Shown here piece after piece: positions 23,933 through 33,444 of a DNA stretch of 64,000 nucleotides (the first letter of the stretch is position 1; each line of letters begins with the position of its first letter). The stretch spans positions 310,001 to 374,000 of the forward strand of contig RSEE01000060.1 of the NCBI GenBank assembly GCA_003971905.1, read 5' to 3'. The notes below the pieces were generated by a model. It saw nothing but the letters and a program-made list of their open reading frames with translations, had not been told where the DNA came from and made no database searches. Origin of the DNA: Moniliella sp. 'wahieum'. Its lineage: Eukaryota; Basidiomycota; Moniliellomycetes; Moniliellales; Moniliellaceae. Position numbers and translations under genes: made by a program.

Positions 23933-24243
23933 TCAGTGCGTGTGACGCATGTTCATCATTGCCTTGCAATAAGGACAGCGCTTGTGGCTCGTGTAGTCCA
24001 CGAGCGCCTTGCAGGAGGGGCACTGGAACCATTTCATCCTCGGGGACTGAGGTGCTGTGGACGCAGGCGAGGGCGCAAGGTCAGCTAGGTGCCGCCACCG
24101 GAGGATGGGGAAACAGGCCGGCGGAGAGGGGGATGAAGGATCACGAAGGACGCACAGTAAGTGTTGGTGGCGGGAGGCGGTGTAGTGCTTTTGGTCGAGG
24201 CAGACGGGCAGAAGAGATGGAAGCTGCTTCGAGGCGTTGGCAT
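23933..24243 (-). CDS. Candidate small zinc-ribbon protein (two CPxC knuckles)
   Basis: The model has two exons: 24,243-24,156 and 24,054-23,933. The intron has a GTGCGT donor at 24,155, a CTGAC branch-like site and a CACAG acceptor ending at 24,055. It encodes 69 residues: a Ser/Thr/Pro-rich N-terminus, then MKWFQCPSCKALVDY and HKRCPYCKAMMN with four cysteines spaced CxxC-x11-CxxC, as in rubredoxin-like or zinc-ribbon folds, ending MRHTH. The ribbon and the exon phase support a real gene. Against it, a TATATA word at 24,254-24,260 is too close to the ATG at 24,243, so translation may start at the internal Met codon 24,037. No known family is recognised, and the function is unknown. Similar CPxC candidates lie at 33,061-33,444 and 63,496-63,693. 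Confidence 0.42.
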
Positions 24244-26573
24244 CGGGCAGGGGTTATATAGGCAGGGCGGGAGAGAGGGGCAGAGGGCGTAGCAGGCAGC
24301 GCCATTCCGTGATCGTCCAAGTTGGCGCCACTTGTGGCAGAGATCGATTATTTCGGACAGGGCGGCTCGGACGATCGATGAGTGGATATGGGTTGGGTTG
24401 GAGAGGGGATGAGATTGAGAGGCGGCTTCGCGCTGCTGAGCCGCTGTCAGGGCCTGCTGGGCGCTGGGCGCTGGACGCTCCAAGCTCCGAGGCTCAGGCG
24501 CTCACGTTGAGGCGCTCAGGCCTCAGGCGACGCTCCAGGCAAGCACGCGGAGGGCTGTTTTGGTGCGGTGCACCCTGGCCCAGGGGTGTTTCAGCGGGTG
24601 TGGTTCCTGACCCAATCAGGGATCCTGGGCCGAATCATCCATCCAGCTGTGACGCGTGGTACCGATGATCCGTCACGCGTCAAGCTTCAGCTTCCCGCTC
24701 CAGCTTCAAGCCAGACACTGATGTCGATGACTCGTTGCTGCAGATTCTTCGTCCCGAGCCAGTATACCTCCCGTGCGCCCGCTGCCCAGTCGGCTGACAC
24801 GCCGATTTGACATCCATCTCTTGCGCCGCTGGCCGAGTACGGAGAGTGAGAGTGTATAGCGGTTTGAATGTGGCCCGGCAAGCGCGGAGCCCCAAGAGTG
24901 GCGGGCGGGTTGGGCGTTGTTGGCGCTGGGCGCAGTGCGTGGTGTGCACTGGCCGCCCCGTCGCCCGACACAGGCCAAGCAGCAGACAGACACCCCCCCG
25001 CGCGCAGCACTGCTCTGCCCCTGCCACCTGCCCCCTCCAGCCCCCGGCTGAGGCTCAGCTTCAGCCCGCGCCGCCTCACACTGCCTCCGCGCCTCGAACG
25101 CACTGGCTCGCACTAGCTCAGTGTATATATACATCACTCCGGCGGCACAAGTAGTGCGCTGGTCAACGTTCAACCCTTCGTCTTGACAGCGCCGATTCAA
25201 CTCAAGGGTTGTAGAGATGTCTTCTGTACTCACTCTATTCCTGCTCCCCAGCCACCCCCCCCCCCCCCCGCTCCCGGACCTCACATGTCACTAGCACTGG
25301 CCTGACCGCCACCCCTATGATAGAAAGAAGTATAGCACACAGCTGCGCTTTGCTTACTACCCCGTGACTAATATATAATCATTTATCCCAATTCATTGAA
25401 CGTGACCCTCGGCAAACCAAGACAAAACCATACGTTGAACACGCAGACGACCTGGTCAGGCTATCCAGTGTCTGTCCTGGCAATCACATAGGCAGTCTCT
25501 CTCTCCTCACGCGTCACGCGTCACCCACGTTCGTGACGGTCGCCTAAGAGCGTGTGTTTCCCCCTCGCCTAAAAACAGCTATTACACCGAGCAATCCAAC
25601 AATGCCGTCTCCTGTTGCTCGGCCTGAAAGCGAGCACACAAATCGGACCCCAACGACCTCACCCGCCTATTGCACATGCACACATCGTGTGGACAGAAAA
25701 ATCAGTGGCGATGTCCCCGGACCCTACACGTCATCCGCCATTCCTCCACCGCACAAAACTTCTTCTCCATACTCTCCACACAGCAGCCAGACAACAACAG
25801 CATGATGGTGTGGCCTTGGCAATGTGGGACGGCATACAGTTCGAAGATTTGGACTACAGTGGGGATAAGGAAGAGGATCGATCGGATCACGCGTCATGAG
25901 CATTATACGCTTAGCCTGAGCGCTCGTCTTCTACAGCCCAGCAGCAAAACTGATAGGATTCCACCACGCTCACGACCTGCTTGTTACACTTGCACTTTAT
26001 CGTCCTGTGTGTACAAACAGCGATACTTCGACGGCTTGGCTTGGACGAAACGCCGGAACGCTTAATGGACCCCACGGAACGCTTCGCCGGACGTCGATGT
26101 ATCGATGATGCCAGATGATCGGTGACGATGATGACGTATGATGCATGATACATGACGTGTGATGTGTGACGCGCCTCCCGATTATGGCTTGCTCCTCCAG
26201 GGGCCTTGTGGTCGTACCCCTTGAGCGTCTGGTCCAGGGGTGGTGGATCCGAAGCGGCTCAGCCTACCGCCTCCTACGGCGTGCATGTCAGTACTTCGGA
26301 CTGGGAGTACGCAGCAGTGCTTGGTACTTAGCAGTTCACCAGTGCTGGTGAGACTCAGACTGAACGTACTCAGAATCAGTACCAGTATCAGTATGCTCGC
26401 ATGTCACATGTCACGCATATATGTCAAAATGTCACGCACGCCACAGGACTCAGTCGGAGGCCTTGGTCCGAGTGCGGCCGCGTGCCCGGCGCCACACCCT
26501 CCAGTCTCGGGTTCACGCGTTCACGATCAAAATGAACATATGCACGGCCCTGCCAGCCTTGTGGCTTTCTCGT

Positions 26574-26602
26574 GAATCATTAATCATTAATCATTAATCA
26601 TT
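26574..26602. repeat. ATTAATC tandem repeat
   Basis: Four consecutive copies of the 7-mer AATCATT, the most regular simple repeat in this spacer. Confidence 0.9.
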
Positions 26603-27439
26603 GCGCCATGGCAGTCCGTTGGAGCCCCGCCGAGCCCCGCCGAGCCCCGCTGAGCCCCTAGGAGCATCGTGCATCCCACATCAGATCCATCAGACCCCGG
26701 GCTCAACAAGGCACCCGGTTCACGCGTCACATGCCACATATCACACTAGCTGCAAGCTCACGCGTTCACGCGATGCAAGTGATGCCTCCGCACTGGTCCG
26801 CTGGGCAGCCAGCAAGACAGGGGGCACATGGCCCTTTTCTTCGTTCCACCTGTTCCCGACACGCTCCAGCAGGCTCCAGCAGGCTCCAACAGACGCACGC
26901 CTTTGCGATCCGCCAGTGTGCCAGGGCCCCCGTCTGTCCCCTGCGCGCATGCCTCCACCAAAGACCCACAATACCCACACCACGCATCTTCACTGCAGTG
27001 GGTCCTGCTAGTCTGCTAGAATAGGACCTGTCACATGTCATGCGTCTCATGTGTCATGCATGCCACACATGGTCACTTGCCAGCGCATCAGCAACGCTGA
27101 AGCTTGACGAACAGAGGGACGGCGGGACTGTTGATGCCATCGAGCGTGAGGCTCAGCCTGAGCGCAACGAGAAGGGTGGGCGTGACGCGTGACGACCTGC
27201 CGAATCGTGAGGCGCTGAACTCGAGATCTCTGAAGTGTTCTGCTAAGGATCTCAAAGGGTGTCTACAGGTGTCCCCTTGCGCGGGGCCGTGGTAGAGCTG
27301 CTGTATGATATTTGAGTTCTGAGAGACTATGTACCGGCCAGCTCATCAACCATTTAGATCTTCAGCTTCGGTCCTGTCCTGCACGGCTGGCTGGTCCTGC
27401 ACCCGTCCCTGAGCGGGCCAATGAAAATCGTCCGCGCCA

Positions 27440-27515
27440 CACTGCGCGTCACGCGCGTCATGCATCAGGCCTCAGGCTGAGGCCTCAGGCGTCGCCGTCA
27501 CGCGTCACGAGGACA
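27440..27515. repeat. Composite palindrome block
   Basis: Within about 75 bases the sequence runs through CGCGTCACGCGCGTCATGCAT, then CAGGCCTCAGGCTGAGGCCTC, then GTCACGCGTCACG and ACTAGTCACC. It samples four of the recurrent word families seen across the window. Confidence 0.7.
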
Positions 27516-28424
27516 CTAGTCACCGCCACCGGGTCACCACCGGGTTTTCTACGATCTAAGATCTAAAGCTCCGTGCGGCTTGAGCAAAAATCTGGTGGCT
27601 ACCAACATGTAAACGCTAAGCATGCAAGTACGGAGAAGTAATTAGTGCTTGTACAACTACGTGTCGATTCCGACCCTGACATACTAAGCCCCTCGGTTTG
27701 ACACGTGCTCTTATTTCGATCTTATTCAGCTTCAAGCTTTACCCTTCAGCTCCGCCTGAGACTGCGGGGGGGGTTAGGTGGCTAAAGGAGGCTCAGAAGA
27801 TTTCACAGATGTTTTCGCCAGGAGTACGGCATGTCGCAATGTGGCGCTCTGTGGGGCTGGGGTTGTCGAGCTGTCCATCTATACAACACGTATTCCCCAC
27901 CCACCATGCTCTTATGCCTTTCCTGAGACCCTCAGACTCAGAAGGTTCAGGGTCAGATTGAACAATCGCCTAACCCGATCTAGTATACCGATCCGACGCG
28001 CCATGCACATAGTATGTTCGGCTCGCGCCTCAGGCTGATGCATGCAGTATGGTTCGACCGCAAGACACACATGTAGGCCGCCGGCGCACCACTGGCGCAC
28101 CCCTTCCTTCGGATTGATTACTGAGATGACTGATTTTTGATTCTTCCGACGCCCCTTGTGCGCGCGTTTGCGTATCTAGATTCACCACCCTGCGCTCCGT
28201 AGGTCTCCCGCCTACTGTCTGAGTCTGACCGTGAGCGCCTAAGCGTCTGAGAGTTGGGGCTTGGGCCAGGGCAGGAAAAACGGGAGGAGTAGACGTTCGG
28301 CCGAAGGGCCAGGGGGCTGAATAATGAAAAGTGAATAGTGAATAGTGAATGCCATCGAGGGCTTGTCCCGCGCACGGGGCAACACAACCGGAAGATTGGC
28401 GGTGCTAAGTTCTGTCAAGCTTCA

Positions 28425-28478
28425 AGCCTTTTCAAGCTTTGGCAAAAAGCTTTTCAAGCTTCAAGCTTCAAGCTTATT
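28425..28478. repeat. TTCAAGC / AAGCTT tandem cluster
   Basis: Overlapping copies of CAAGCTT and TTCAAGCTT form a short cluster like the one at 2,250-2,352, including two runs of CTTCAAGCTTCAAG. Confidence 0.8.
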
Positions 28479-29701
28479 CAAAACGTTTTGAGTTTCTACG
28501 TCCAAGGTCCAAGGACTACTACTTTAACTTCCAACTCCTCTGTACCCCAGATGGGTGTGGGCGCAATTAATGAGCAAGGAAGGAAATGCTACAGGAAGCA
28601 TGAAGCTACATTGACTAACTAAGCGTGAGGACAAGAGACTATCTCAGTGGGGAGCACCAGAGCGCAGACCAGCTTGGTAATGCATTGACTAACTAAGCGT
28701 GAGCTCCAGTGTAAGATAGGAAAACGGGGGGTATGACTTAATGGTCTACCATCCAAACCCTTGTCCCCACCCTTGTCCACCCTCCTGCCCAACCGCCCGC
28801 GCAAAAGCGAAGAGATGCGCCCAGGCGAAGGTGTGTGCCGCCGGCCGAGGAACCATTATGATGCCACAAACCATGTCACAGTACTAAATCTCCACCGTTG
28901 CTCCCTCTGGTCTCTTGCCGCCAATCTCGCCAAGGGTTTTCTCCTTTCGTTCTTGATTTCTTTCTTCGTTCTTTATGTTCTCTATACTCCACAAGCTCCT
29001 CGAAGCCTGGCGACGCCTCTTTTCCCGCCCTATAATATCGCCCCCCTTTCTGTCGCCTCGACGGGAGGACGGACATGGGGGCAGTGCGGGATGGATGGGA
29101 TCTCGCTACCGCTATCGTTACTGCTACGCTACCGTCTGGGCCGTGCACCATGCTTCCATCTTCTACCTTCCACCTTCTACCTTCCACCTTGCTACTTCCA
29201 AACAACGTCCACCGTCCAACTTGGCGCAGCAACGTTTCACGTGAGAGCAGTAACATTTCCCCGCCAAAAACGAGCGGGTGGTAGGAGGAACGCTACTGGG
29301 GGGCGTGCTCGTTCCCCTGGCCAAGGTCACGGCCGTACGGGGCACATGGGAGAACCACCAGGTGGGTCGCTAGGCCAGGGGAAGAGAGAGAGGGTCGTGG
29401 CGTAAATCACTAGAGGGCAAACAAAAAAAACAAATGCAGCAGCGGAGCAAGACGAGAAGAAGAGAGAGTCGTCCACGTCCCCGTAAACGGGAGGCAGGAT
29501 CAGAAGAAAAGAGAAAAGAGAAAAAAAAGGGTAAAAACAAAGGAGACGATGATCTATCGGGCGGTTGGTGCGAGAGGGCCATGAGCCAACTGAGCCAACG
29601 CGGCCAAGCTCCGACTGCAGGCGGCCGAGAGGAGAGAGGGGGGGGGGGGGGGGGGGGGAAGCAGTGTCCTTTTGTTTGGTAAGGGAACGAGCGGGACACG
29701 T

Positions 29702-31080
29702 TTACTTGCTTAAAAGCGTATGAATCTCCGAGAGGATCCCGAGGCCTTGGCGGGCAGGAGCGCGGGCTGGGTCTTCGCCCACCCGGAGCGTATCAGGCAA
29801 AGCGGGTTGGCTTGGTTTGGGTCCGGCCCAGGGGAAAGGGAGGTACTCTTGCAAGTATTCAAACGACACAAGGGTTGCGCCGAATTGGGGTGAGGAGCGT
29901 AGGACACGAGCGAGGGCCCTTGAAGAATGCTTTGGGACCTTCTTGGACCAAAATTTTGCCAAAGCAGTCGGTGATGCCCTTGTACGTGGCTTGGCCCTTA
30001 CGGGCTTCGACTTGCAACCGCGTTTTGATCACGTCGGCCGGCGTGGTGAAAAAGGCGGCGGGCATACCACTGATCGACGCGGCCGCCAACATTTCCCACC
30101 CAAACGACAGTTTCTTGCCATTCTTGCCCTCGTGAAACGTGTCCTTTTCAGATGCGCATAGGCAGGGAAGTAGATCGCACTAAATGGAATGTCCCAGCAG
30201 CACGCTCCAGCACCTTTGTACAGTCCACGAAGACCCAAGTCTTTCACAATCTGCCCGGCACCCAGCTTTTTGACCCCTTCCACCTTGGCCAACTCTCCCT
30301 GAACTTGAAGACGGATCTTGACAATCTCTGAAGGTCATACAGGTTAGCTGTCTTCCTGTCACTCATAGGGGTGGGACCCGGATGATAAGAGGAGAGAGCT
30401 GGCGCGTGGAATAGGAGAGAAATCAAATCGGAATCGGAATCGGAATGGAGATGTATATACAAAACAAAGAAGAAAAAATGTATAGAAGACGTACCCAACG
30501 GATTGGTAAAGATGACTTGGCACCCTCCCGCCGAGCCACCAGCGACCAACTCCCACTTGAGCGCAATCTCTCCTGTGTGAGGGTCCGTGGTCTTGGACCG
30601 AATCAGATCATTGACCGTCAACTTGATAGCCTTTCCGGTGCGACGCCAATGAGTTGTGGGCCCAGTCCCGAATAAAACCCGAGAAAGCCCTCGTTACGAA
30701 ACACTTTGCCAACACAGTCCAACGAGTTTTTGTACATCGCCGCCTCGCCCACGGGAGCACGCTGGTTTTGCATCCGCGTCTTGACCAGGTCAATGGGATA
30801 GACCAGCGTCGCACCGACCGATCCTGCCACGCCACCAAGCAAAGTGGTACACAGCATGGGCTAGGTCGTACAGCAAGCCACGCCGTGTTGGTGGGGCATC
30901 ACCAGGGGTAGAGGTAGAGGCAGCAGTAGACAGTGGGGTCCTTTTGGTTTTGGTTTTGGTTTTGGTTTTGGTCGTGCCCCGCCGCGGGAGGTGAAGGACG
31001 CGAGGGGGCAAAGTCATCTTGGATGGCGAGCTGGTGATGGAGGCGTGCCGGGTGAGCGGGGTCCTTGTTCTCCGCATAGC
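29702..31080 (-). CDS. Mitochondrial carrier, aspartate/glutamate (Aralar/Agc1)-type
   Basis: The protein exchanges aspartate for glutamate across the mitochondrial inner membrane, by family. Three carrier repeats are visible. Repeat 1 begins [20 protein letters not shown] (about 30,820-30,760) and ends [31 protein letters not shown] and [20 protein letters not shown] lead into repeat 2. An intron at 30,494-30,328 (GTACGT..CTTCAG) interrupts the second signature, which resumes [19 protein letters not shown] and [15 protein letters not shown] follow. Repeat 3 has [20 protein letters not shown] (about 30,075), [20 protein letters not shown], then [20 protein letters not shown]. The stop is at 29,702-29,704. 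[14 protein letters not shown]-like and [10 protein letters not shown] motifs point to Aralar/citrin rather than other carriers. No EF-hand domain is recognisable upstream; the 5' end, placed near 31,080, is uncertain and may extend to about 31,300. Frame changes occur near 30,850, 30,640, 30,190, 30,130 and 29,930. Confidence 0.87.
30941..30972. repeat. (TTTTGG)5 tract
   Basis: Five copies of TTTTGG on the plus strand lie in the N-terminal part of the carrier gene. Read on the minus strand in one frame they give an alternating Lys-Thr run, and in another Asn-Gln. Confidence 0.85.
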
Positions 31081-33060
31081 TCACCCCGCCCCCGAGCTGC
31101 TGGAAGCGGTGCAGACGCTCCGTAAGCGCGCATTGTCCCCCTCGGTGCGGAAGGTGGCAGTGAGGAGGAACGGGGGCTGCTCCTCGCACAGCAGCGGCTT
31201 GGTCTGGGGGAAAAAGATCATTGAGCGTGGTGGAAAGCCAAGACAGAACGGGGCGCTGCGTCTCCAAGAAAGGGGCAACACAAGGTCAACCTGAGCAACG
31301 GTGGGAGGGGGGAGGGGGGACACACGAGGTGGGCGGCGCACGCTAATTGCTAATCGCTAGCCGTCGGTACTGTGCGGCTTTTCCTTTTCCCCTCGGCTTC
31401 GGGCCAGCGCCTGGTTGGGCCCTTGTTTGCGCTGCTGAGCCTCAACGCTCAGCGGCTCAGTACCCCCCACAGCGACACCGCCACCGCCTATAGATAGCCA
31501 TACAGGACACACGACCCCCGCGCCCACTCCCCCTCCTGGCCTTAGCGCACGTTACGCGTCACGCGGTACTAGTTACTAGTTATTAGTTACTGGCCCCTCG
31601 GCCCCCCACACTGGCGCCAGGCCGAGGGCGGAGAGCTGCTGCGCCCACGGCGGCTGCGGCGACAAGGTACGAGGGACTATTAGTGACTAGTACCACGCTC
31701 AGCCGGAGCGGCCCCTGTGCCCTTTAATTGTTGCGGATGGCTGCGGTGTCCCCTGGCGCTGCGAATGTTCTGGTAGCTCTGGGCTCAAGGGGAGCGCCCA
31801 TCTCATCGTCAGCGCGTCAGCTTCTTGTTTGTTCCATGCAACGTGGCCGACCCAACCGCGGAAACAACGGGTAGCCCTGGGTTCACGTCGGGCATCAACT
31901 TTCAAATGCATCGAATGAGGTAGGAACGGTACCTACGCGTGTTAGTTATCCGGTAACGCGTAACGCGTAACGTTTAACCCCCGCTTCTGTTCCGCCAGCG
32001 CCCCCAGGGGGAAAAGCGGGCAGACGCCCACCCACACAGGCAGTGGCGCAGCAGGGCGCAGCAGGCGTAGGCGCCCTCCCATACCTGAAGCCCACGGGGG
32101 GTACTCGCTCCTAGCGCCTAGCGCAGCGTCACGCATCCACCTAGTAGCTCGGCCCAGTTACCATCAGTTCCGTCATTCTGAGTATTATATCCTCTCGAGA
32201 GCATGGTTCGGTGCCAATCAATAGAATACGTACGAACATGACTAGTTTGAAGCTAGCCCCGGCGCCTCTCTAGCTTTCACTTACAGTACCATCTGCTTAG
32301 ACCATCGCGACCGCAAGACCAGTCGCGCGAGCCTCTCTCTGATCGATGGAGAGGGCTATTGTTGTTGGCACAGAGGTGACGATCACGCATGTTGATCGCA
32401 GTGAGGCCTGAGGTGATCATCTCGATGATGCATCTGCCTCGCACGCTCCCACCCACGCCGTGATCAGGGGGACTGCCAGTGTAGTAACGGTAAAATGACA
32501 GTGGTACGGGTAATGGTACTGAGGTACTGAGACTGCGGTATTGAGGTACTGGCGTACTGGGGTGCTGCCGAGGGATAAAAGTAGTGTATACGGAGGCGAG
32601 ACCGGTGGGGCAACAGGGTGGAGCGGGGACAGGAAGGAGAGGAACAGGGACAGGGATAGGGCAGATATGTATGGGGTTAGGGGTTTGGTGGGGGAGAGAA
32701 AACAGACTGCACATCTTGGCCGGCAAGACGGTGTGTGTGTTCTTTTTTTGTGGATGTAGGAAGGGGAAGAGAGAGGAAAGGAGACTGGGCGACGAGGTAG
32801 AAATGGGCAAAGACAACAAGCAAAAAGCAAAAAGCAAATAGCAAAAAAGCAAATAGCAAATAGCAAATAGCATCCAGGCAGAAGAGATGATCAATGTTGC
32901 CCGGCTTTTGCCATGCAAAAATCAGTACCCAAGTGCCCAGTGAGGAAGGGCTGGAGAGAGAGAGAGAGAATCGAGAAGGCACACACTCTCTTCGCATCGC
33001 ATATTCCCCCTGGAAAGGCAGAGTGCAGGAGTGCCGACCTCACCCCGCGCTGCCACGCGC
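31081..33060. other. Spacer upstream of mitochondrial carrier
   Basis: The first 220 bases may include the carrier's 5' exon (a minus-strand ATG-containing open frame around 31,280-31,080 ends next to GTGAGC). Beyond it are ACTAGT/TTAGTTACTAG words at 31,560-31,590 and 31,678-31,695, GCGTAACGCGTAACG at 31,955-31,975, and TACTGAGGTACTG repeats at 32,515-32,570. AAAAGCAAATAGC repeats run from 32,818 to 32,872. No gene is supported. Confidence 0.5.
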
Positions 33061-33444
33061 TCATAAGGGCATGGACTGGAGATGGTCATGGAGCTGGGGA
33101 TGGAAACGGGAAAAGAAGGAGAGAGAGAAGAAGAAGAAGAGGAGCAGTGTGGTGCAGCTCTTGAGAGGCTCATCGGCCGCTGGACCGCTCGGTCCATACG
33201 GCCGTCGAGGAAATGCATCCCAGAACTTGCATTCGGACCAGAGCGGCGAAACGCGCAGCCGGCAGTGCGGGCAGATCTTCATTGGTGGTTGCGACCTGGG
33301 CAAGAAGACAAACAGGAAACGGAAACGGAAGCAAAAAAACAGTGCGTCGGTGCCCATGGGGATAATAGCGGGAGAATCGAGAGAGAGAGTCAGCGCATGC
33401 CTATGATGGCAGATAGACAAGAAGGGGCACAAGACGTACGACAT
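33061..33444 (-). CDS. Candidate small CPxC zinc-ribbon protein
   Basis: A possible two-exon gene starts with ATG at 33,444. The donor GTACGT follows after five coding bases (intron 33,439-33,296, ending TTGCCCAG). Splicing joins ATG-TC to exon 2 in the frame that reads SSQPPMKICPHCRLRVSPLW. One CPHC knuckle, further Cys residues at SEC and KSC, and a basic Arg/Pro region follow. The frame closes at 33,061 in low-complexity Phe/Leu-rich sequence, which is probably not coding; a frameshift near 33,220 would give another end. The splice phase and motif resemble the candidate at 23,933-24,243. Without homology or expression it remains tentative. Confidence 0.35.
   Translation of the reverse strand: MSYVLCPFLSICHHRHALTLSLDSPAIIPMGTDALFFCFRFRFLFVFLPRSQPPMKICPHCRLRVSPLWSECKFWDAFPRRPYGPSGPAADEPLKSCTTLLLFFFFSLSFFSRFHPQLHDHLQSMPL

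Larger units (their letters stand above)
24244..29701. other. Long gene-poor spacer with palindromic words
   Basis: About 5.5 kb without a supported gene. It is densely built from short palindromic words: CTCAGGC/GCCTGAG (24,480-24,535), ACGCGT (24,655-24,685, 25,507-25,527, 25,888-25,900, 27,180-27,195), ATGCAT and CATGACGTGTGATG (26,130-26,175), and a composite block at 27,440-27,515. A TATATATAC word at 25,122-25,132 is self-complementary, so its direction is undecided. A G homopolymer of about 19 bases occurs at 29,640-29,658 near the carrier gene 3' end. Confidence 0.5.

Noticed and set aside
26574-26602. CRISPR-like or attachment-site repeats
   Set aside because: Direct repeats are 7 bases with no unique spacers; this is a simple tandem repeat in a eukaryotic genome.
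28761-29405. 214-codon plus-strand open frame with a hydrophobic segment
   Set aside because: No recognisable domain, runs through a pyrimidine-rich region and shows no splice or start context that supports it.
20987-29701. Transposon or retroelement in the long spacer
   Set aside because: No transposase, integrase or reverse transcriptase motif, long terminal repeat or terminal inverted repeat could be found by eye.
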